The notes under the pieces are model-generated. The model had not been told where the DNA came from, made no database searches, and saw only the letters and a program-made list of their open reading frames with translations. Positions 58,509 to 64,000 of a DNA stretch of 64,000 nt are shown here, in pieces. The stretch's first letter is position 1. Each line of letters opens with the position of its first letter. The DNA is from Coix lacryma-jobi var. lacryma-jobi (lineage: Eukaryota; Streptophyta; Magnoliopsida; Poales; Poaceae), in NCBI GenBank assembly GCA_009763385.1, contig CM019831.1, positions 14,410,080-14,474,079 of the forward strand, in the 5' to 3' direction. The position numbers were made by a program, and so were the translations under genes.

Positions 58509-58703
58509 TACTACACAGACGGTTGATAAGCTATTTTTACTGGCTTTTTTCCAACCGTCTGTGCTGGGGCTAGTAGGAATAGGACCACAACACAGGCGGT
58601 TACTTGAAAATGGATTTTTACAGGCGGTTCGCTAATTCCACAGACGGTTGACTTAGCGAACCGCCTGTGATAATGGGCATTTCCACAGGCGGTTGACATA
58701 GAG

Positions 58704-59263
58704 AACCGATTGTGTAAATTTTTTTCGGAAAACCTAAGAATAAATAGGAAAAAAATATTTTAATTAAGGGGGATTGCCACAGGCGGTTGACTTAGCGAAC
58801 TGCTTGTGATAATGGGCATTTCCACAGGCGATTAACATAGCAAACCGCTTGTGTAAAAAAAATTTTAGAAAAACCCAAAAATAAATAGGAAAAAATATTT
58901 TATAATTAGGGGAGGACCCCACCGCCCAGCGCCATTTTTTCAATAATGGGCAAGTCATGGCAAAATTTACAGCTAACACAGCCAACCGATTGTGTAAATT
59001 TTTTTCGGAAAACCTAAGAATAAATAGGAAAAAAATATTTTAATTAAGGGGGATTGCCACAGACGGTTGACTTAGCGAACTGCCTGTGATAATGGGCATT
59101 TCCACAGGCGATTAACATAGCAAACCGCTTGTGTAAAAAAAATTTAGAAAAACCCAAAAATAAATAGGAAAAAATATTTTATAATTAGGGGGAGGACCCC
59201 ACCGCCCAGCGCCATTTTTTCAATAATGGGCAAGTCATGGCAAAATTTACAGCTAACACGGCC
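58704..59263. repeat. 280-bp tandem duplication inside CACTA element D
   Basis: Copy 1 58704-58983 and copy 2 58984-59263 both start AACCGATTGTGTAAATTTTT. The junction lies immediately next to the tRNA-like module. Few differences separate the copies, so the duplication is recent compared with the element. Confidence 0.88.
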
Positions 59264-59267
59264 GATG

Positions 59268-59321
59268 GGATGCGAACCCAAGACCTCGATCTCGCACAAA
59301 GCCTCTTCTACCACTGCACCA
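59268..59321 (-). other. tRNA-like module of CACTA element D
   Basis: Minus strand: A-box-like TGGTGCAGTGGTAG (59308-59321) and B-box-like GGTTCGCATCC (59268-59278), the latter one base from the GGTTCGANTCC consensus. Span 54 bp. It is the best preserved of the four. Confidence 0.65.
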
Positions 59322-60092
59322 CACACTCACATGTGTTCATATACCCTTTCGGTTCCCCACATATTATACAAACCCGAGTGTAATTTGTTTGTTTGAGATC
59401 CTAAATAATTTTAAATTAAAAATTTGTCAACTATAAAGTTTCATAACTTTTTGAGACGAACAACTTTTTTATTGGTCATTTCTCCATCTGAGGTCGTTTA
59501 CAAAATTTGATATTCAAATTTGAGACCATTCAAACATATTTTTCGTTGATAAGATGACTTCAAATTAAAAAGTTGTAATTTATAAAGTTTCATAACTTTT
59601 TGAGATGAACAACTTTTATTTTGAGTGTTTTCTCATCCGAGATTGTTTGAAAAAATCAAATTTTAAAAAACACATGTATTTCTACGAGCGGTTGTCTTAA
59701 CGAACCGGATTTCTACAGGCGGTTTGTTAAGAGAACCGCCTGTAGAAAACAAACCGTCTGTACAAATCCATTTCTACAGATGGTTCTAGACTTGAGGCTC
59801 ACCGTTTTATTTCTACAGACGCGTAGTAACTAAAACCGTCAGTAAAAAAAGGAGGCGCTAGGAAAAATCATCTTTCTACTAGTGATATTATCCAACAAAT
59901 GGCAGCATGGTAGTTTATTTAATTCTAATAAAACTCTTATGAACCTCCATTATTATTATAGATGTATGAAACTATGACATAAAACTATGCACATAGATTT
60001 TTTTTTTTAAAAAAATCACCACCTATACATCTCACTCTCGGAAACAATATAATGAACTAGCACTAGGAATCATATGCGGTCTCCTAATTCAC

Positions 60093-60624
60093 TCGGATTC
60101 ATTGTAGAAAGGTAGTGACATAAAGGTGAAGGGGAAGAGTGAGTATATAGCATGAAATAAATGATGAAGATAAGAGCGGACATGTTTAGTTTTAGGTTGT
60201 AAAGTTTTTTAATGTTACATCGAATGTTATATAGGGTGTGTTACATGAGATATTCGGATATTAACAAAAAAAACAAATTACAGAATCCCTTCATAAATCA
60301 CGAGATGATTTTTTAAGTCTAATTAATCAATTATTAGCATATGTGTTAGTGTGGCACTTTAGTGTCAAATCATAGACTAATTAAACTTAAAAGATTTGTC
60401 TTGTAAATTACACGCAAACTACCATACATATGTCATAAGATCCGACGTGACAGGACGTAAAGTTTTTGGTTTAGATCGTAGAGACAACCAAGCTACGTAC
60501 GTCAAGTCTGCAGTGGCCCTGGACAATTGACACATCGTGTGAGAGCCCTCTAGTGACATTAGTACCGGAGCCCTAGTTAATCTTTATTATCAACCCAATT
60601 CCATGAACACACGGCGCTAGTAGA
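60093..60624. other. Upstream region of patatin gene 2
   Basis: AT-rich non-coding DNA between the duplicated block and the conserved promoter block. No feature recognised. Confidence 0.5.
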
Positions 60625-60674
60625 GTAGGAACTTGGGAAGGCACGAAACATGGGGAAAGCATGTGAGGAAAGGC
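60625..60674 (+). promoter_or_regulatory. Promoter block conserved with patatin gene 1
   Basis: Contains TAGGAACTT, GAAACATG and AAAGCATGTGAGGAAAGG in the same order and similar spacing as 5590-5636 on the opposite strand, about 260 bp before the gene 2 start codon. Confidence 0.6.
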
Positions 60675-60809
60675 CGCCGGCCGGCTTATGACTGGGAAAG
60701 AGAGAAATTAAAAAGTCATACGTATAGAAAACGTGCACCTGCAAGATGAGCTCAAACTTGTCGTTTTCACCATTCATACGTACTGCTGTGACCATCTTTG
60801 GAATTGGAA

Positions 60810-60817
60810 TATAAATA
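60810..60817 (+). promoter_or_regulatory. TATA box of patatin gene 2
   Basis: TATAAATA, 115 bp before the ATG, followed by GGTTGCCAGAGCAAGCGGAT. The same order follows the TATA-like box of gene 1. Confidence 0.85.
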
Positions 60818-60931
60818 GGTTGCCAGAGCAAGCGGATCCACAGCACAAGGCTACACCAACAGAAGCGAGTAGCACACCTTCCTTGGTCCTTGCATTCTCT
60901 TTTACTGTAGCTCTACTTGATCGTTCCCGAC

Positions 60932-62285
60932 ATGGGGAGCATTAGCAACGGCACCGCCAACTGCGCCACCACCGTGCCACAGCCGCCACCGTCGACAGGG
61001 AAGCTCATCACGATCCTTAGCATCGACGGCGGCGGCATCCGCGGCCTCATCCCGGCGACCATCATCGCGTACCTCGAGGCCAAGCTCCAGGAGCTGGACG
61101 GGCCGGACGCACGCATCGCCGACTACTTCGACGTGATCGCCGGGACGAGCACGGGCGCCCTGCTCGCGTCGATGCTGGCGGCGCCCGACGAGAACAACCG
61201 GCCGCTGTTCGCCGCCCGGGACCTCACCACGTTCTACCTCGAGAACGGCCCCAAGATCTTCCCGCAGAAAAAGGCCGGGATCCTGACGCCGGTGAGGAAC
61301 TTGCTGGGCCTGGTGAGGGGTCCCAAGTACGACGGCGTGTTCCTGCACGACAAGATCAAGAGCCTGACGCGCGACGTCAAGGTGGCGGACACGGTGACCA
61401 ACGTGATCGTGCCGGCGTTCGACGTCAAGTACCTGCAGCCCATCATCTTCTCGACGTACGAGGCCAAGTCCGACGCGCTCAAAAACGCGCACCTCTCCGA
61501 CATCTGCATCAGCACGTCGGCGGCGCCCACCTACTTCCCGGCGCACTTCTTCACGACGGAGGCCGGCGACGGGAGCGGCGCGTCCCGGGAGTACCACCTC
61601 GTGGACGGCGGCGTGGCGGCCAACAACCCCACCATGGTCGCCATGTCCACGCTCACCAAGGAGGTGCACCGCCGGAACCCGGACTTCGACGACTGCGGGA
61701 AGCCGACGGAGTACACCAACTACCTCGTCGTCTCCGTCGGCACCGGGTCGGCCAAGCAGACGGAGAAGTACACCGCTCAGCAGTGCGCCAAGTGGGGCCT
61801 GCTTCAGTGGCTCTACAACGGTGGGTTCACTCCCATCATCGACATCTTCTCCGACGCCAGTTCCGACATGGTCGACATCCACGCGTCCGTGCTCTTTCAG
61901 GCCCTTCGCTGCGAGAAGAAGTACCTTCGCATTCAGGTACATACTGTATGATATATATACTAAGATCGACATCTTGTTTTTTTGATATACATAAAATCGG
62001 GAATAGATGGATGATCGATTGATGCTGGATGGTCGATCGAATGTGTGTGTTTTGTAGGATGATAACTTGACTGGGAACGCATCGTCAGTGGACATCGCGA
62101 CCAAGGAGAACATGGAGTCTCTGATCGGGATCGGCCAGGAGCTGCTCAAGAAACGAGTGGCCAGAGTGAACATCGACACTGGGGTTTATGAGCCCTGCAA
62201 CGGCGAGGGCACAAATGCAGAGGCGCTAGCACACTTCGCCAAGCAACTCTCTGACGAGCGCAAGCTACGCAAGAGCAATCTCTGA
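60932..62285 (+). CDS. Patatin-like phospholipase A, gene 2 (two exons)
   Basis: Predicted CDS join(60932..61936,62058..62285), 410 residues. It is a class II patatin-like acyl hydrolase with DGGGIRG at 32-38, GTSTG at 71-75 (nucleophile Ser73) and DGG at 225-227 (Asp225). The ATG at 60932 (context GACATGG) is chosen over an upstream TTG in the same frame; it aligns with gene 1. The intron at 61937-62057 has GTACAT and TTTTGTAG ends and falls between codons; gene 1 has no intron there, and gene 2 lacks gene 1's intron. The proteins are very similar, with indels at residues 3-4, near 213 and near 254. GC-rich coding sequence against an AT-rich flank is normal for grass genes. Likely roles are lipid turnover under stress or defence, known for the family, not shown here. 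Confidence 0.96.
61937..62057 (+). other. Intron of patatin gene 2
   Basis: 121 bp, GT-AG, phase 0, between CAG and GATGAT. It contains an in-frame stop soon after the donor, so retention would truncate the protein after residue 339. Confidence 0.92.
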
Positions 62286-63591
62286 CTCCAGCTAGCTAGC
62301 TAGCACAAGGGATCGGCGGCAGATTGAACGTACATGTGCCTCAGATAGATCAATTGCAGCATGGTAGCTTGCATTGTCGTTTGTTATTTTCAATAATATA
62401 ATCTCAAAAGCAGCATACACATATGGATGGGACGTGGACCAATAAATATGTAAGTTCAATTGTTTGTTTTGTCTCTATGATCAAATCAAAAGAATAATTT
62501 TCTTGTTGTTTACGGCCAAAAAAGGCCCAAGAGCTTTGCAATTATTTTCATTATGAAAGAAGGGGGTCTTAAAATATGTTTTGGATATATTGTCGCATTA
62601 AGCTTTGGGGATCGGAGCGAGAGAAGGAAATTAAAAAGAGGAGCCCAGCTTTGTCAAACCAGCATGGCACCAGGCCGGCTCCCTGAGCGGCCGGCCAGCA
62701 TGCCCTGCTGGGCCTCCTAGCCAGCCTCGATGAAACCGGCCCGGCGAGTTTAAGACGCGGCTAGGCCGGTCCTCCTGCACGCCGCCCTGTCTACTCTACA
62801 GGCCTGCCCGGTTTTCTTGTGTGGTCGGCCAGCGAGCCTAAGAACTTTGCAATAGTTTTTACTAGTGTTTTTGTGCGCGTCATTGCGCACCCGTGTATTT
62901 TTGCAGTCATATATTCAGAGAATGGAGCTATAACTATAATTTTGTATATACTGTTGAAACAAGAAAGGGATAATGTTGATCTATAATATTTATATATAAT
63001 AATACAGCATATGACTCGTACAAAGTCTGGTACTATTTTGTGGTTATATAGTGATAGGAGATATGTTTGATTGACGGTACTATATTGGTACATATATGTT
63101 ACACAGGATATATATGTTACAAGATATAAAGTAGTTGTTTGCTAATAATGGTTCACGGTTTAGGAGCTGTTGAAAAACCGTTTTGGTAGCAGTCTTAGTC
63201 TAATAATTATAGATATATCTATATTTACAGATACTTGTTCAGAAATCACAATTTTTTTTATGCAACAGTAGTGTTGGTAGCGCTGGTTATGTATGTTCAG
63301 CTTCGATCCGATTCTCATCCATGGCTCTCGCTGTCTGAATCTTTTTGAGCATAGCTATCAGAGGAGTCTGCATTGGTATTGTGTATATGATAAATTGGAG
63401 TTATAATTAGTGGGCTATTATTTTCTGTAACTCTACAATTATTTTGGTTCAGGGTACTTGGGAACTATGTTCTGTTTGATATGGTATTTGCTAGAGCTGT
63501 ATGAAGGGAATAAGTGTATACTTACAACGTTGCTTGGAAGTTGCCTCATTTTCTGAAGGAGGTATCGCTACATTTCAGCGTTCGGATGTAC
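62286..63591. other. 3' flank of patatin gene 2 and intergenic DNA
   Basis: Starts with CTAGCTAGCTAGCT and includes AATAATATAATC near 62392, a possible polyadenylation signal. A GC-rich patch with GGCCGG motifs (about 62670-62830) is unassigned. The rest is AT-rich and shows no gene. Confidence 0.5.
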
Positions 63592-64000
63592 TTAGACCTG
63601 AATCTTTTGCGGAAATATGTATGGAACATATGAGTATTTTATATTGCTAAATTTGTTTTCAAGGATATGAAGGGGATATTTTGTACTTCCATAGTATGAT
63701 ATTCTGGACATTGGTGAAGTGTCTCTTCCTAGCATTTCTTCTATATAATTTTCTAAGTCCAGCAGCCAAATGTGGACAATATCATTTTCATGAGCAAGAT
63801 TTCTAAGACCTATGTGGACTATCTCTGGGACACGACTTAGTTTGCCAAAGGCGGTAATGCGGTGTTGGAGTGTTGCTGGTAAAAATTCAAAGGTTCGAAT
63901 AGTGCAAAAGTTTCTGAAAATATATTGAAGTAATAAGGTTTTGCCTAGGTGTGGTGGGACGCCTGAAACATAGACAGTTAGAGCTTTATATTTTTCGTTG
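63592..64000 (-). pseudogene. Open frame running off the window, possibly LRR-type fragment
   Basis: The minus strand is open for about 135 codons from the window edge to TAA at 63592-63594. Segments such as GKLSRVPEIV and GLRNLAHENDIV are reminiscent of the LRR part of grass NLR resistance proteins (SRVPEW, LRNLAHLEL patterns). The repeats are irregular and the frame has no ATG inside the window. It may be part of an exon or a decayed copy. The family is uncertain. Confidence 0.3.

Larger units (their letters stand above)
58509..59884. mobile_element. Non-autonomous CACTA-like element D
   Basis: Left end TACTACACAGACGG (a C changed to T at the first base of CACTACACAG) and right end TTTCTACTAGTG. 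Subterminal repeats are CACAGGCGGTTG and GAACCGCCTGT, a third repeat type in this window. The core shares the tRNA-like module and the TTTCATAACTTTTTGAGA repeats with elements A-C. An internal 280-bp tandem duplication is present. No target duplication is certain. The element sits 1 kb upstream of patatin gene 2. Confidence 0.8.
56747..60092. repeat. Segmental duplication, copy 2, upstream of patatin gene 2
   Basis: Counterpart of 43628-48765, in the same orientation. It lacks the Stowaway MITE, the MULE and the small TIR element of copy 1, and carries its own insertion, CACTA element D, between about 57770 and 59925. It ends about 840 bp before the gene 2 start codon. Confidence 0.8.

Noticed and set aside
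25668..59321. Calling the four tRNA-like modules real tRNA genes
   Set aside because: A and B boxes are spaced correctly, but acceptor, anticodon and T arms do not pair well and no anticodon can be assigned.
60902..62179. 425-residue minus-strand ORF
   Set aside because: It is the antisense shadow of patatin gene 2, caused by GC-rich codon bias; the same happens at 4182-4841 over gene 1.

Overview
This is plant nuclear DNA from a grass. Stowaway-type MITEs with CTCCCTCCG ends, CACTA elements with GCCGAGTGC subterminal repeats, a Sirevirus-type copia element and a Tekay-like chromovirus derivative together suggest the Panicoideae (sorghum, sugarcane or maize group); the exact species is not determined. 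It is a gene-poor, repeat-rich stretch. Two intact cellular genes lie near the ends, both class II patatin-like phospholipases: one on the minus strand (3927-5240) and one on the plus strand (60932-62285). Their 5' ends face each other across about 55 kb of mobile DNA. They share a core promoter and most of their protein, but each has one intron where the other has none. A broken J-domain-like gene sits near the left edge, and an unfinished open frame, possibly LRR-like, runs off the right edge.

Layout. 1-6.9 kb: J-like pseudogene, two Stowaway MITEs, patatin gene 1. 6.95-22.55 kb: a copia element on the minus strand (target duplication GCCTT) split by a younger gypsy-type element at 10.36-19.40 kb (target duplication AAGAT). 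23.9-27.0 kb: a 5'-truncated LINE carrying a CACTA-like element (target duplication AGT). 28.1-29.6 kb: a second CACTA-like element. 29.60-41.43 kb: a Sirevirus-like copia on the minus strand (target duplication TGTAC). 41.4-48.8 kb: an LTR relic, nested TIR elements, a Mutator-like element with a GC-rich passenger, a third CACTA-like element and a small TIR element. 48.8-50.3 kb: a CACTA remnant with a Ulp1-like protease gene. 52.2-54.0 kb: a tandem duplication. 54.16-56.67 kb: a hAT element with a broken transposase. 56.7-60.1 kb: a second copy of the block seen at 43.6-48.8 kb, holding a fourth CACTA-like element. Then patatin gene 2 and its 3' flank.

The most unusual signals are three. 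First, four CACTA-like elements with different ends share one internal core, and each has, on the same strand, a tRNA-like module with A-box and B-box motifs spanning 52-55 bp. Second, the gypsy-type element has lost reverse transcriptase, RNase H and integrase but keeps two long intact ORFs. Each has a protease-like domain with the same altered catalytic triplet (DPS for DSG); one ends in a zinc knuckle and the other in a chromodomain. Its LTRs differ at only three sites that I found, so the family moved recently, presumably with enzymes supplied by a partner. Third, the two patatin genes have reciprocal introns.

The functional content is lipid acyl hydrolysis by the patatin pair. All other coding material belongs to mobile elements, most of it broken by stops, frameshifts or nested insertions.
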